Positions 28,401-43,813 of a stretch of DNA of 64,000 nucleotides are shown piece after piece. The translations under genes and the position numbers were made by a program. This DNA comes from Siphonodentalium dalli. Lineage: Eukaryota > Mollusca > Scaphopoda > Gadilida > Siphonodentaliidae. The stretch lies in contig CP136064.1 of assembly GCA_032622095.1 (NCBI GenBank), positions 257,899,863-257,963,862 on the forward strand, in the 5' to 3' direction. The notes under the pieces are model-generated. The model saw only the letters and a list, made by a program, of their open reading frames with translations, did no database searches and had not been told where the DNA came from. The stretch's first letter is position 1, and each line of letters starts with the position of its first letter.

Positions 28401-31400
28401 TTTTTTCCATGGATGGGCAATTCTGAAGAAATGTAGGGAGTTACAATTATTCCGCGAAAAAGCGGGCTATCGCTTTAGGTTACACTGGTGTAAATAAGGT
28501 TCCGAGTGACATCTAGCGGATGCGGGAGGAATATATAGGAGAGAATAAAATAGACACTGGGCCCTGATTGGTCAATAGCCTTGTGTGCTTTTCACATAAA
28601 AAAATCATCACACCTCTTCCCTATGATTTCCCATAGGTAAAATAACCATTGGCACAGGAATTAACCCTTTGTAGTGAAGTTTGAATTTTTTGGTGTTGTC
28701 TAAAATATGACTGCATTTTTTTATGCGGTTCTGACACTAGTTACGAAAACATAAGATTTAAAGGCGAATTCCCTGCTAGACAGACATGATTTTTTTGTGT
28801 AAAAAGTTTCCCAAAATGTCAATTTTTCAGATTTAAAGAAAACTTTGGACCCAACATTTATATTGCCAACACTATACGCTAAAACGTTAGCACTGAGGCC
28901 TATGGAAAACATTTACACCAGTGTAACCTAAAGGGAAAAAATAGCTTTTTATCATTTTTGATTCCTGGGAGTCACTTTAAAGCATTTTAATGCATTTTAC
29001 AGAGCCTGGTCTTTCAGTCCAATGAATATCTCATGCTCGATGTGGCTATTCTTGCTGCTGATGCCTTCTTTCACTTACATCAGCCAAAAAAATAGTAAGA
29101 TTTTTCATAAAAAATGACAATTTTTCAAGGTATTTTCAAAAAAATTCAAGGTGGTAATAGTCACATGATAATGCAAATGACCCATAACATGGGCATGTCA
29201 ACGACACATATATCAATTGTTATAAGAACCTAATTTAACAAGTATTTTGGATTTTATAGCCAGTGATATACAGATATATATCATAAAAGTGTGTCATTTC
29301 CACTGGTGGGTATGGTCATTTGAAGGTTAATAGCACTAAAACTTGGACACATTTAAGAAAATGCTTCAGCAATTCAAAGAGAGCATATCTTTATTCAACT
29401 AATTCAATATACACCCACATCCAGTTATCTTGGATCACCCTTGCAGACCTGAAAATGTCATATTTTATTCTTCAATGTGCTGATAAAGTCATGCGCTTGA
29501 TGCTCAGCTGATCAGATCTGGACTCAATGACCTCACATCTCCAGAAGTTCTCTCATGGAAAGAATATTGAACAGTCTTCCATAGCTGATCCAAGTTTGCA
29601 ACACCAGACCCCTAAAACTGAGTGAAAATGGGGCCTGAACATGACTGGTGGTGGAAAATTGTGCTTTTTTGATGAATAATTTGTTAAAGGGGGTGGGGTT
29701 AAATTGTGTGTGATAAATAAAGAACCACAGACGTGATATTGTTTTTGAACACATTTTTTCCATGGATGGGCAATTCTGAAGAAATGTAGGGAGTTACAAT
29801 TATTCCGCGAAAAAGCGGGCTATCGCTTTAGGTTACACTGGTGTAAATAAGGTTCCGAGTGACATCTAGCGGATGCGGGAGGAATATATAGGAGAGAATA
29901 AAATAGACACTGGGCCCTGATTGGTCAATAGCCTTGTGTGCTTTTCACATAAAAAAATCATCACACCTCTTCCCTATGATTTCCCATAGGTAAAATAACC
30001 ATTGGCACAGGAATTAACCCTTTGTAGTGAAGTTTGAATTTTTTGGTGTTGTCTAAAATATGACTGCATTTTTTTATGCGGTTCTGACACTAGTTACGAA
30101 AACATAAGATTTAAAGGCGAATTCCCTGCTAGACAGACATGATTTTTTTGTGTAAAAAGTTTCCCAAAATGTCAATTTTTCAGATTTAAAGAAAACTTTG
30201 GACCCAACATTTATATTGCCAACACTATACGCTAAAACGTTAGCACTGAGGCCTATGGAAAACATTTACACCAGTGTAACCTAAAGGGAAAAAATAGCTT
30301 TTTATCATTTTTGATTCCTGGGAGTCACTTTAAAGCATTTTAATGCATTTTACAGAGCCTGGTCTTTCAGTCCAATGAATATCTCATGCTCGATGTGGCT
30401 ATTCTTGCTGCTGATGCCTTCTTTCACTTACATCAGCCAAAAAAATAGTAAGATTTTTCATAAAAAATGACAATTTTTCAAGGTATTTTCAAAAAATTTC
30501 AAGGTGGTAATAGTCACATGATAATGCAAATGACCCATAACATGGGCATGTCAACGACACATATATCAATTGTTATAAGAACCTAATTTAACAAGTATTT
30601 TGGATTTTATAGCCAGTGATATACAGATATATATCATAAAAGTGAGTCATTTCCACTGGTGGGTATGGTCATTTGAAGGTTAATAGCACTAAAACTTGGA
30701 CACATTTAAGAAAATGCTTCAGCAATTCAAAGAGAGCATATCTTTATTCAACTAATTCAATATACACCCACATCCAGTTATCTTGGATCACCCTTGCAGA
30801 CCTGAAAATGTCATATTTTATTCTTCAATGTGCTGATAAAGTCATGCGCTTGATGCTCAGCTGATCAGATCTGGACTCAATGACCTCACATCTCCAGAAG
30901 TTCTCTCATGGAAAGAATATTGAACAGTCTTCCATAGCTGATCCAAGTTTGCAACACCAGACTCCTAAAACTGAGTGAAAATGGGGCCTGAACATGACTG
31001 GTGGTGGAAAATTGTGCTTTTTTGATGAATAATTTGTTAAAGGGGGTGGGGTTAAATTGTGTGTGATAAATAAAGAACCACAGACGTGATATTGTTTTTG
31101 AACACATTTTTTCCATGGATGGGCAATTCTGAAGAAATGTAGGGAGTTACAATTATTCCGCGAAAAAGCGGGCTATCGCTTTAGGTTACACTGGTGTAAA
31201 TAAGGTTCCGAGTGACATCTAGCGGATGCGGGAGGAATATATAGGAGAGAATAAAATAGACACTGGGCCCTGATTGGTCAATAGCCTTGTGTGCTTTTCA
31301 CATAAAAAAATCATCACACCTCTTCCCTATGATTTCCCATAGGTAAAATAACCATTGGCACAGGAATTAACCCTTTGTAGTGAAGTTTGAATTTTTTGGT

Positions 31401-34400
31401 GTTGTCTAAAATATGACTGCATTTTTTTATGCGGTTCTGACACTAGTTACGAAAACATAAGATTTAAAGGCGAATTCCCTGCTAGACAGACATGATTTTT
31501 TTGTGTAAAAAGTTTCCCAAAATGTCAATTTTTCAGATTTAAAGAAAACTTTGGACCCAACATTTATATTGCCAACACTATACGCTAAAACGTTAGCACT
31601 GAGGCCTATGGAAAACATTTACACCAGTGTAACCTAAAGGGAAAAAATAGCTTTTTATCATTTTTGATTCCTGGGAGTCACTTTAAAGCATTTTAATGCA
31701 TTTTACAGAGCCTGGTCTTTCAGTCCAATGAATATCTCATGCTCGATGTGGCTATTCTTGCTGCTGATGCCTTCTTTCACTTACATCAGCCAAAAAAATA
31801 GTAAGATTTTTCATAAAAAATGACAATTTTTCAAGGTATTTTCAAAAAATTTCAAGGTGGTAATAGTCACATGATAATGCAAATGACCCATAACATGGGC
31901 ATGTCAACGACACATATATCAATTGTTATAAGAACCTAATTTAACAAGTATTTTGGATTTTATAGCCAGTGATATACAGATATATATCATAAAAGTGTGT
32001 CATTTCCACTGGTGGGTATGGTCATTTGAAGGTTAATAGCACTAAAACTTGGACACATTTAAGAAAATGCTTCAGCAATTCAAAGAGAGCATATCTTTAT
32101 TCAACTAATTCAATATACACCCACATCCAGTTATCTTGGATCACCCTTGCAGACCTGAAAATGTCATATTTTATTCTTCAATGTGCTGATAAAGTCATGC
32201 GCTTGATGCTCAGCTGATCAGATCTGGACTCAATGACCTCACATCTCCAGAAGTTCTCTCATGGAAAGAATATTGAACAGTCTTCCATAGCTGATCCAAG
32301 TTTGCAACACCAGACCCCTAAAACTGAGTGAAAATGGGGCCTGAACATGACTGGTGGTGGAAAATTGTGCTTTTTTGATGAATAATTTGTTAAAGGGGGT
32401 GGGGTTAAATTGTGTGTGATAAATAAAGAACCACAGACGTGATATTGTTTTTGAACACATTTTTTCCATGGATGGGCAATTCTGAAGAAATGTAGGGAGT
32501 TACAATTATTCCGCGAAAAAGCGGGCTATCGCTTTAGGTTACACTGGTGTAAATAAGGTTCCGAGTGACATCTAGCGGATGCGGGAGGAATATATAGGAG
32601 AGAATAAAATAGACACTGGGCCCTGATTGGTCAATAGCCTTGTGTGCTTTTCACATAAAAAAATCATCACACCTCTTCCCTATGATTTCCCATAGGTAAA
32701 ATAACCATTGGCACAGGAATTAACCCTTTGTAGTGAAGTTTGAATTTTTTGGTGTTGTCTAAAATATGACTGCATTTTTTTATGCGGTTCTGACACTAGT
32801 TACGAAAACATAAGATTTAAAGGCGAATTCCCTGCTAGACAGACATGATTTTTTTGTGTAAAAAGTTTCCCAAAATGTCAATTTTTCAGATTTAAAGAAA
32901 ACTTTGGACCCAACATTTATATTGCCAACACTATACGCTAAAACGTTAGCACTGAGGCCTATGGAAAACATTTACACCAGTGTAACCTAAAGGGAAAAAA
33001 TAGCTTTTTATCATTTTTGATTCCTGGGAGTCACTTTAAAGCATTTTAATGCATTTTACAGAGCCTGGTCTTTCAGTCCAATGAATATCTCATGCTCGAT
33101 GTGGCTATTCTTGCTGCTGATGCCTTCTTTCACTTACATCAGCCAAAAAAATAGTAAGATTTTTCATAAAAAATGACAATTTTTCAAGGTATTTTCAAAA
33201 AATTTCAAGGTGGTAATAGTCACATGATAATGCAAATGACCCATAACATGGGCATGTCAACGACACATATATCAATTGTTATAAGAACCTAATTTAACAA
33301 GTATTTTGGATTTTATAGCCAGTGATATACAGATATATATCATAAAAGTGTGTCATTTCCACTGGTGGGTATGGTCATTTGAAGGTTAATAGCACTAAAA
33401 CTTGGACACATTTAAGAAAATGCTTCAGCAATTCAAAGAGAGCATATCTTTATTCAACTAATTCAATATACACCCACATCCAGTTATCTTGGATCACCCT
33501 TGCAGACCTGAAAATGTCATATTTTATTCTTCAATGTGCTGATAAAGTCATGCGCTTGATGCTCAGCTGATCAGATCTGGACTCAATGACCTCACATCTC
33601 CAGAAGTTCTCTCATGGAAAGAATATTGAACAGTCTTCCATAGCTGATCCAAGTTTGCAACACCAGACCCCTAAAACTGAGTGAAAATGGGGCCTGAACA
33701 TGACTGGTGGTGGAAAATTGTGCTTTTTTGATGAATAATTTGTTAAAGGGGGTGGGGTTAAATTGTGTGTGATAAATAAAGAACCACAGACGTGATATTG
33801 TTTTTGAACACATTTTTTCCATGGATGGGCAATTCTGAAGAAATGTAGGGAGTTACAATTATTCCGCGAAAAAGCGGGCTATCGCTTTAGGTTACACTGG
33901 TGTAAATAAGGTTCCGAGTGACATCTAGCGGATGCGGGAGGAATATATAGGAGAGAATAAAATAGACACTGGGCCCTGATTGGTCAATAGCCTTGTGTGC
34001 TTTTCACATAAAAAAATCATCACACCTCTTCCCTATGATTTCCCATAGGTAAAATAACCATTGGCACAGGAATTAACCCTTTGTAGTGAAGTTTGAATTT
34101 TTTGGTGTTGTCTAAAATATGACTGCATTTTTTTATGCGGTTCTGACACTAGTTACGAAAACATAAGATTTAAAGGCGAATTCCCTGCTAGACAGACATG
34201 ATTTTTTTGTGTAAAAAGTTTCCCAAAATGTCAATTTTTCAGATTTAAAGAAAACTTTGGACCCAACATTTATATTGCCAACACTATACGCTAAAACGTT
34301 AGCACTGAGGCCTATGGAAAACATTTACACCAGTGTAACCTAAAGGGAAAAAATAGCTTTTTATCATTTTTGATTCCTGGGAGTCACTTTAAAGCATTTT

Positions 34401-37400
34401 AATGCATTTTACAGAGCCTGGTCTTTCAGTCCAATGAATATCTCATGCTCGATGTGGCTATTCTTGCTGCTGATGCCTTCTTTCACTTACATCAGCCAAA
34501 AAAATAGTAAGATTTTTCATAAAAAATGACAATTTTTCAAGGTATTTTCAAAAAATTTCAAGGTGGTAATAGTCACATGATAATGCAAATGACCCATAAC
34601 ATGGGCATGTCAACGACACATATATCAATTGTTATAAGAACCTAATTTAACAAGTATTTTGGATTTTATAGCCAGTGATATACAGATATATATCATAAAA
34701 GTGAGTCATTTCCACTGGTGGGTATGGTCATTTGAAGGTTAATAGCACTAAAACTTGGACACATTTAAGAAAATGCTTCAGCAATTCAAAGAGAGCATAT
34801 CTTTATTCAACTAATTCAATATACACCCACATCCAGTTATCTTGGATCACCCTTGCAGACCTGAAAATGTCATATTTTATTCTTCAATGTGCTGATAAAG
34901 TCATGCGCTTGATGCTCAGCTGATCAGATCTGGACTCAATGACCTCACATCTCCAGAAGTTCTCTCATGGAAAGAATATTGAACAGTCTTCCATAGCTGA
35001 TCCAAGTTTGCAACACCAGACTCCTAAAACTGAGTGAAAATGGGGCCTGAACATGACTGGTGGTGGAAAATTGTGCTTTTTTGATGAATAATTTGTTAAA
35101 GGGGGTGGGGTTAAATTGTGTGTGATAAATAAAGAACCACAGACGTGATATTGTTTTTGAACACATTTTTTCCATGGATGGGCAATTCTGAAGAAATGTA
35201 GGGAGTTACAATTATTCCGCGAAAAAGCGGGCTATCGCTTTAGGTTACACTGGTGTAAATAAGGTTCCGAGTGACATCTAGCGGATGCGGGAGGAATATA
35301 TAGGAGAGAATAAAATAGACACTGGGCCCTGATTGGTCAATAGCCTTGTGTGCTTTTCACATAAAAAAATCATCACACCTCTTCCCTATGATTTCCCATA
35401 GGTAAAATAACCATTGGCACAGGAATTAACCCTTTGTAGTGAAGTTTGAATTTTTTGGTGTTGTCTAAAATATGACTGCATTTTTTTATGCGGTTCTGAC
35501 ACTAGTTACGAAAACATAAGATTTAAAGGCGAATTCCCTGCTAGACAGACATGATTTTTTTGTGTAAAAAGTTTCCCAAAATGTCAATTTTTCAGATTTA
35601 AAGAAAACTTTGGACCCAACATTTATATTGCCAACACTATACGCTAAAACGTTAGCACTGAGGCCTATGGAAAACATTTACACCAGTGTAACCTAAAGGG
35701 AAAAAATAGCTTTTTATCATTTTTGATTCCTGGGAGTCACTTTAAAGCATTTTAATGCATTTTACAGAGCCTGGTCTTTCAGTCCAATGAATATCTCATG
35801 CTCGATGTGGCTATTCTTGCTGCTGATGCCTTCTTTCACTTACATCAGCCAAAAAAATAGTAAGATTTTTCATAAAAAATGACAATTTTTCAAGGTATTT
35901 TCAAAAAATTTCAAGGTGGTAATAGTCACATGATAATGCAAATGACCCATAACATGGGCATGTCAACGACACATATATCAATTGTTATAAGAACCTAATT
36001 TAACAAGTATTTTGGATTTTATAGCCAGTGATATACAGATATATATCATAAAAGTGTGTCATTTCCACTGGTGGGTATGGTCATTTGAAGGTTAATAGCA
36101 CTAAAACTTGGACACATTTAAGAAAATGCTTCAGCAATTCAAAGAGAGCATATCTTTATTCAACTAATTCAATATACACCCACATCCAGTTATCTTGGAT
36201 CACCCTTGCAGACCTGAAAATGTCATATTTTATTCTTCAATGTGCTGATAAAGTCATGCGCTTGATGCTCAGCTGATCAGATCTGGACTCAATGACCTCA
36301 CATCTCCAGAAGTTCTCTCATGGAAAGAATATTGAACAGTCTTCCATAGCTGATCCAAGTTTGCAACACCAGACCCCTAAAACTGAGTGAAAATGGGGCC
36401 TGAACATGACTGGTGGTGGAAAATTGTGCTTTTTTGATGAATAATTTGTTAAAGGGGGTGGGGTTAAATTGTGTGTGATAAATAAAGAACCACAGACGTG
36501 ATATTGTTTTTGAACACATTTTTTCCATGGATGGGCAATTCTGAAGAAATGTAGGGAGTTACAATTATTCCGCGAAAAAGCGGGCTATCGCTTTAGGTTA
36601 CACTGGTGTAAATAAGGTTCCGAGTGACATCTAGCGGATGCGGGAGGAATATATAGGAGAGAATAAAATAGACACTGGGCCCTGATTGGTCAATAGCCTT
36701 GTGTGCTTTTCACATAAAAAAATCATCACACCTCTTCCCTATGATTTCCCATAGGTAAAATAACCATTGGCACAGGAATTAACCCTTTGTAGTGAAGTTT
36801 GAATTTTTTGGTGTTGTCTAAAATATGACTGCATTTTTTTATGCGGTTCTGACACTAGTTACGAAAACATAAGATTTAAAGGCGAATTCCCTGCTAGACA
36901 GACATGATTTTTTTGTGTAAAAAGTTTCCCAAAATGTCAATTTTTCAGATTTAAAGAAAACTTTGGACCCAACATTTATATTGCCAACACTATACGCTAA
37001 AACGTTAGCACTGAGGCCTATGGAAAACATTTACACCAGTGTAACCTAAAGGGAAAAAATAGCTTTTTATCATTTTTGATTCCTGGGAGTCACTTTAAAG
37101 CATTTTAATGCATTTTACAGAGCCTGGTCTTTCAGTCCAATGAATATCTCATGCTCGATGTGGCTATTCTTGCTGCTGATGCCTTCTTTCACTTACATCA
37201 GCCAAAAAAATAGTAAGATTTTTCATAAAAAATGACAATTTTTCAAGGTATTTTCAAAAAATTTCAAGGTGGTAATAGTCACATGATAATGCAAATGACC
37301 CATAACATGGGCATGTCAACGACACATATATCAATTGTTATAAGAACCTAATTTAACAAGTATTTTGGATTTTATAGCCAGTGATATACAGATATATATC

Positions 37401-40400
37401 ATAAAAGTGAGTCATTTCCACTGGTGGGTATGGTCATTTGAAGGTTAATAGCACTAAAACTTGGACACATTTAAGAAAATGCTTCAGCAATTCAAAGAGA
37501 GCATATCTTTATTCAACTAATTCAATATACACCCACATCCAGTTATCTTGGATCACCCTTGCAGACCTGAAAATGTCATATTTTATTCTTCAATGTGCTG
37601 ATAAAGTCATGCGCTTGATGCTCAGCTGATCAGATCTGGACTCAATGACCTCACATCTCCAGAAGTTCTCTCATGGAAAGAATATTGAACAGTCTTCCAT
37701 AGCTGATCCAAGTTTGCAACACCAGACTCCTAAAACTGAGTGAAAATGGGGCCTGAACATGACTGGTGGTGGAAAATTGTGCTTTTTTGATGAATAATTT
37801 GTTAAAGGGGGTGGGGTTAAATTGTGTGTGATAAATAAAGAACCACAGACGTGATATTGTTTTTGAACACATTTTTTCCATGGATGGGCAATTCTGAAGA
37901 AATGTAGGGAGTTACAATTATTCCGCGAAAAAGCGGGCTATCGCTTTAGGTTACACTGGTGTAAATAAGGTTCCGAGTGACATCTAGCGGATGCGGGAGG
38001 AATATATAGGAGAGAATAAAATAGACACTGGGCCCTGATTGGTCAATAGCCTTGTGTGCTTTTCACATAAAAAAATCATCACACCTCTTCCCTATGATTT
38101 CCCATAGGTAAAATAACCATTGGCACAGGAATTAACCCTTTGTAGTGAAGTTTGAATTTTTTGGTGTTGTCTAAAATATGACTGCATTTTTTTATGCGGT
38201 TCTGACACTAGTTACGAAAACATAAGATTTAAAGGCGAATTCCCTGCTAGACAGACATGATTTTTTTGTGTAAAAAGTTTCCCAAAATGTCAATTTTTCA
38301 GATTTAAAGAAAACTTTGGACCCAACATTTATATTGCCAACACTATACGCTAAAACGTTAGCACTGAGGCCTATGGAAAACATTTACACCAGTGTAACCT
38401 AAAGGGAAAAAATAGCTTTTTATCATTTTTGATTCCTGGGAGTCACTTTAAAGCATTTTAATGCATTTTACAGAGCCTGGTCTTTCAGTCCAATGAATAT
38501 CTCATGCTCGATGTGGCTATTCTTGCTGCTGATGCCTTCTTTCACTTACATCAGCCAAAAAAATAGTAAGATTTTTCATAAAAAATGACAATTTTTCAAG
38601 GTATTTTCAAAAAATTTCAAGGTGGTAATAGTCACATGATAATGCAAATGACCCATAACATGGGCATGTCAACGACACATATATCAATTGTTATAAGAAC
38701 CTAATTTAACAAGTATTTTGGATTTTATAGCCAGTGATATACAGATATATATCATAAAAGTGTGTCATTTCCACTGGTGGGTATGGTCATTTGAAGGTTA
38801 ATAGCACTAAAACTTGGACACATTTAAGAAAATGCTTCAGCAATTCAAAGAGAGCATATCTTTATTCAACTAATTCAATATACACCCACATCCAGTTATC
38901 TTGGATCACCCTTGCAGACCTGAAAATGTCATATTTTATTCTTCAATGTGCTGATAAAGTCATGCGCTTGATGCTCAGCTGATCAGATCTGGACTCAATG
39001 ACCTCACATCTCCAGAAGTTCTCTCATGGAAAGAATATTGAACAGTCTTCCATAGCTGATCCAAGTTTGCAACACCAGACCCCTAAAACTGAGTGAAAAT
39101 GGGGCCTGAACATGACTGGTGGTGGAAAATTGTGCTTTTTTGATGAATAATTTGTTAAAGGGGGTGGGGTTAAATTGTGTGTGATAAATAAAGAACCACA
39201 GACGTGATATTGTTTTTGAACACATTTTTTCCATGGATGGGCAATTCTGAAGAAATGTAGGGAGTTACAATTATTCCGCGAAAAAGCGGGCTATCGCTTT
39301 AGGTTACACTGGTGTAAATAAGGTTCCGAGTGACATCTAGCGGATGCGGGAGGAATATATAGGAGAGAATAAAATAGACACTGGGCCCTGATTGGTCAAT
39401 AGCCTTGTGTGCTTTTCACATAAAAAAATCATCACACCTCTTCCCTATGATTTCCCATAGGTAAAATAACCATTGGCACAGGAATTAACCCTTTGTAGTG
39501 AAGTTTGAATTTTTTGGTGTTGTCTAAAATATGACTGCATTTTTTTATGCGGTTCTGACACTAGTTACGAAAACATAAGATTTAAAGGCGAATTCCCTGC
39601 TAGACAGACATGATTTTTTTGTGTAAAAAGTTTCCCAAAATGTCAATTTTTCAGATTTAAAGAAAACTTTGGACCCAACATTTATATTGCCAACACTATA
39701 CGCTAAAACGTTAGCACTGAGGCCTATGGAAAACATTTACACCAGTGTAACCTAAAGGGAAAAAATAGCTTTTTATCATTTTTGATTCCTGGGAGTCACT
39801 TTAAAGCATTTTAATGCATTTTACAGAGCCTGGTCTTTCAGTCCAATGAATATCTCATGCTCGATGTGGCTATTCTTGCTGCTGATGCCTTCTTTCACTT
39901 ACATCAGCCAAAAAAATAGTAAGATTTTTCATAAAAAATGACAATTTTTCAAGGTATTTTCAAAAAATTTCAAGGTGGTAATAGTCACATGATAATGCAA
40001 ATGACCCATAACATGGGCATGTCAACGACACATATATCAATTGTTATAAGAACCTAATTTAACAAGTATTTTGGATTTTATAGCCAGTGATATACAGATA
40101 TATATCATAAAAGTGAGTCATTTCCACTGGTGGGTATGGTCATTTGAAGGTTAATAGCACTAAAACTTGGACACATTTAAGAAAATGCTTCAGCAATTCA
40201 AAGAGAGCATATCTTTATTCAACTAATTCAATATACACCCACATCCAGTTATCTTGGATCACCCTTGCAGACCTGAAAATGTCATATTTTATTCTTCAAT
40301 GTGCTGATAAAGTCATGCGCTTGATGCTCAGCTGATCAGATCTGGACTCAATGACCTCACATCTCCAGAAGTTCTCTCATGGAAAGAATATTGAACAGTC

Positions 40401-43400
40401 TTCCATAGCTGATCCAAGTTTGCAACACCAGACTCCTAAAACTGAGTGAAAATGGGGCCTGAACATGACTGGTGGTGGAAAATTGTGCTTTTTTGATGAA
40501 TAATTTGTTAAAGGGGGTGGGGTTAAATTGTGTGTGATAAATAAAGAACCACAGACGTGATATTGTTTTTGAACACATTTTTTCCATGGATGGGCAATTC
40601 TGAAGAAATGTAGGGAGTTACAATTATTCCGCGAAAAAGCGGGCTATCGCTTTAGGTTACACTGGTGTAAATAAGGTTCCGAGTGACATCTAGCGGATGC
40701 GGGAGGAATATATAGGAGAGAATAAAATAGACACTGGGCCCTGATTGGTCAATAGCCTTGTGTGCTTTTCACATAAAAAAATCATCACACCTCTTCCCTA
40801 TGATTTCCCATAGGTAAAATAACCATTGGCACAGGAATTAACCCTTTGTAGTGAAGTTTGAATTTTTTGGTGTTGTCTAAAATATGACTGCATTTTTTTA
40901 TGCGGTTCTGACACTAGTTACGAAAACATAAGATTTAAAGGCGAATTCCCTGCTAGACAGACATGATTTTTTTGTGTAAAAAGTTTCCCAAAATGTCAAT
41001 TTTTCAGATTTAAAGAAAACTTTGGACCCAACATTTATATTGCCAACACTATACGCTAAAACGTTAGCACTGAGGCCTATGGAAAACATTTACACCAGTG
41101 TAACCTAAAGGGAAAAAATAGCTTTTTATCATTTTTGATTCCTGGGAGTCACTTTAAAGCATTTTAATGCATTTTACAGAGCCTGGTCTTTCAGTCCAAT
41201 GAATATCTCATGCTCGATGTGGCTATTCTTGCTGCTGATGCCTTCTTTCACTTACATCAGCCAAAAAAATAGTAAGATTTTTCATAAAAAATGACAATTT
41301 TTCAAGGTATTTTCAAAAAATTTCAAGGTGGTAATAGTCACATGATAATGCAAATGACCCATAACATGGGCATGTCAACGACACATATATCAATTGTTAT
41401 AAGAACCTAATTTAACAAGTATTTTGGATTTTATAGCCAGTGATATACAGATATATATCATAAAAGTGTGTCATTTCCACTGGTGGGTATGGTCATTTGA
41501 AGGTTAATAGCACTAAAACTTGGACACATTTAAGAAAATGCTTCAGCAATTCAAAGAGAGCATATCTTTATTCAACTAATTCAATATACACCCACATCCA
41601 GTTATCTTGGATCACCCTTGCAGACCTGAAAATGTCATATTTTATTCTTCAATGTGCTGATAAAGTCATGCGCTTGATGCTCAGCTGATCAGATCTGGAC
41701 TCAATGACCTCACATCTCCAGAAGTTCTCTCATGGAAAGAATATTGAACAGTCTTCCATAGCTGATCCAAGTTTGCAACACCAGACCCCTAAAACTGAGT
41801 GAAAATGGGGCCTGAACATGACTGGTGGTGGAAAATTGTGCTTTTTTGATGAATAATTTGTTAAAGGGGGTGGGGTTAAATTGTGTGTGATAAATAAAGA
41901 ACCACAGACGTGATATTGTTTTTGAACACATTTTTTCCATGGATGGGCAATTCTGAAGAAATGTAGGGAGTTACAATTATTCCGCGAAAAAGCGGGCTAT
42001 CGCTTTAGGTTACACTGGTGTAAATAAGGTTCCGAGTGACATCTAGCGGATGCGGGAGGAATATATAGGAGAGAATAAAATAGACACTGGGCCCTGATTG
42101 GTCAATAGCCTTGTGTGCTTTTCACATAAAAAAATCATCACACCTCTTCCCTATGATTTCCCATAGGTAAAATAACCATTGGCACAGGAATTAACCCTTT
42201 GTAGTGAAGTTTGAATTTTTTGGTGTTGTCTAAAATATGACTGCATTTTTTTATGCGGTTCTGACACTAGTTACGAAAACATAAGATTTAAAGGCGAATT
42301 CCCTGCTAGACAGACATGATTTTTTTGTGTAAAAAGTTTCCCAAAATGTCAATTTTTCAGATTTAAAGAAAACTTTGGACCCAACATTTATATTGCCAAC
42401 ACTATACGCTAAAACGTTAGCACTGAGGCCTATGGAAAACATTTACACCAGTGTAACCTAAAGGGAAAAAATAGCTTTTTATCATTTTTGATTCCTGGGA
42501 GTCACTTTAAAGCATTTTAATGCATTTTACAGAGCCTGGTCTTTCAGTCCAATGAATATCTCATGCTCGATGTGGCTATTCTTGCTGCTGATGCCTTCTT
42601 TCACTTACATCAGCCAAAAAAATAGTAAGATTTTTCATAAAAAATGACAATTTTTCAAGGTATTTTCAAAAAATTTCAAGGTGGTAATAGTCACATGATA
42701 ATGCAAATGACCCATAACATGGGCATGTCAACGACACATATATCAATTGTTATAAGAACCTAATTTAACAAGTATTTTGGATTTTATAGCCAGTGATATA
42801 CAGATATATATCATAAAAGTGAGTCATTTCCACTGGTGGGTATGGTCATTTGAAGGTTAATAGCACTAAAACTTGGACACATTTAAGAAAATGCTTCAGC
42901 AATTCAAAGAGAGCATATCTTTATTCAACTAATTCAATATACACCCACATCCAGTTATCTTGGATCACCCTTGCAGACCTGAAAATGTCATATTTTATTC
43001 TTCAATGTGCTGATAAAGTCATGCGCTTGATGCTCAGCTGATCAGATCTGGACTCAATGACCTCACATCTCCAGAAGTTCTCTCATGGAAAGAATATTGA
43101 ACAGTCTTCCATAGCTGATCCAAGTTTGCAACACCAGACCCCTAAAACTGAGTGAAAATGGGGCCTGAACATGACTGGTGGTGGAAAATTGTGCTTTTTT
43201 GATGAATAATTTGTTAAAGGGGGTGGGGTTAAATTGTGTGTGATAAATAAAGAACCACAGACGTGATATTGTTTTTGAACACATTTTTTCCATGGATGGG
43301 CAATTCTGAAGAAATGTAGGGAGTTACAATTATTCCGCGAAAAAGCGGGCTATCGCTTTAGGTTACACTGGTGTAAATAAGGTTCCGAGTGACATCTAGC

Positions 43401-43813
43401 GGATGCGGGAGGAATATATAGGAGAGAATAAAATAGACACTGGGCCCTGATTGGTCAATAGCCTTGTGTGCTTTTCACATAAAAAAATCATCACACCTCT
43501 TCCCTATGATTTCCCATAGGTAAAATAACCATTGGCACAGGAATTAACCCTTTGTAGTGAAGTTTGAATTTTTTGGTGTTGTCTAAAATATGACTGCATT
43601 TTTTTATGCGGTTCTGACACTAGTTACGAAAACATAAGATTTAAAGGCGAATTCCCTGCTAGACAGACATGATTTTTTTGTGTAAAAAGTTTCCCAAAAT
43701 GTCAATTTTTCAGATTTAAAGAAAACTTTGGACCCAACATTTATATTGCCAACACTATACGCTAAAACGTTAGCACTGAGGCCTATGGAAAACATTTACA
43801 CCAGTGTAACCTA
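25454..43813. repeat. Satellite B: tandem monomers of exactly 1353 bp (13 full plus one partial)
   Basis: Monomer starts: 25454, 26807, 28160, 29513, 30866, 32219, 33572, 34925, 36278, 37631, 38984, 40337, 41690 and 43043. Spacing is exactly 1353 bp throughout with only scattered substitutions, so the array is more homogeneous in length than satellite A. The fourteenth copy stops at 43811-43813, at the right end of the embedded inverted-repeat element. Marker bases at monomer offsets 97 (C/T) and 1132 (A/T) reveal a two-monomer higher-order pattern. Recurring short frames (76, 63 and 63 codons) begin mostly at non-ATG codons, match nothing recognisable and are treated as noncoding. Confidence 0.98.
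25772..26222 (-). mobile_element. 451-bp TIR element embedded in each satellite B monomer
   Basis: First of 14 copies, repeating every 1353 bp (27125, 28478, ... 43361). It has perfect terminal inverted repeats starting GGTTACACTGGTGTAAAT and is flanked on both sides by TA (25770-25771 and 26223-26224); the pairing extends outward to 23 bp. Read on the minus strand it carries TTTTCCATAGGC, then CAGTG and TAAC, 19 bp from its end, and an ACCAATCAG box 86 bp from the other end, as in the 452-bp element of satellite A. This supports common ancestry with opposite orientation. No coding capacity was seen. The final copy coincides with the array end. Confidence 0.8.

Noticed and set aside
1-43813. 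Complete homology between satellite A and B monomers outside the TIR element
   Set aside because: Only one outside landmark keeps spacing; another similar string (CCAT-C-CCAC-AGTGG-like) lies about 170 bp away in A and 390 bp in B, so full-length homology is not supported by eye.
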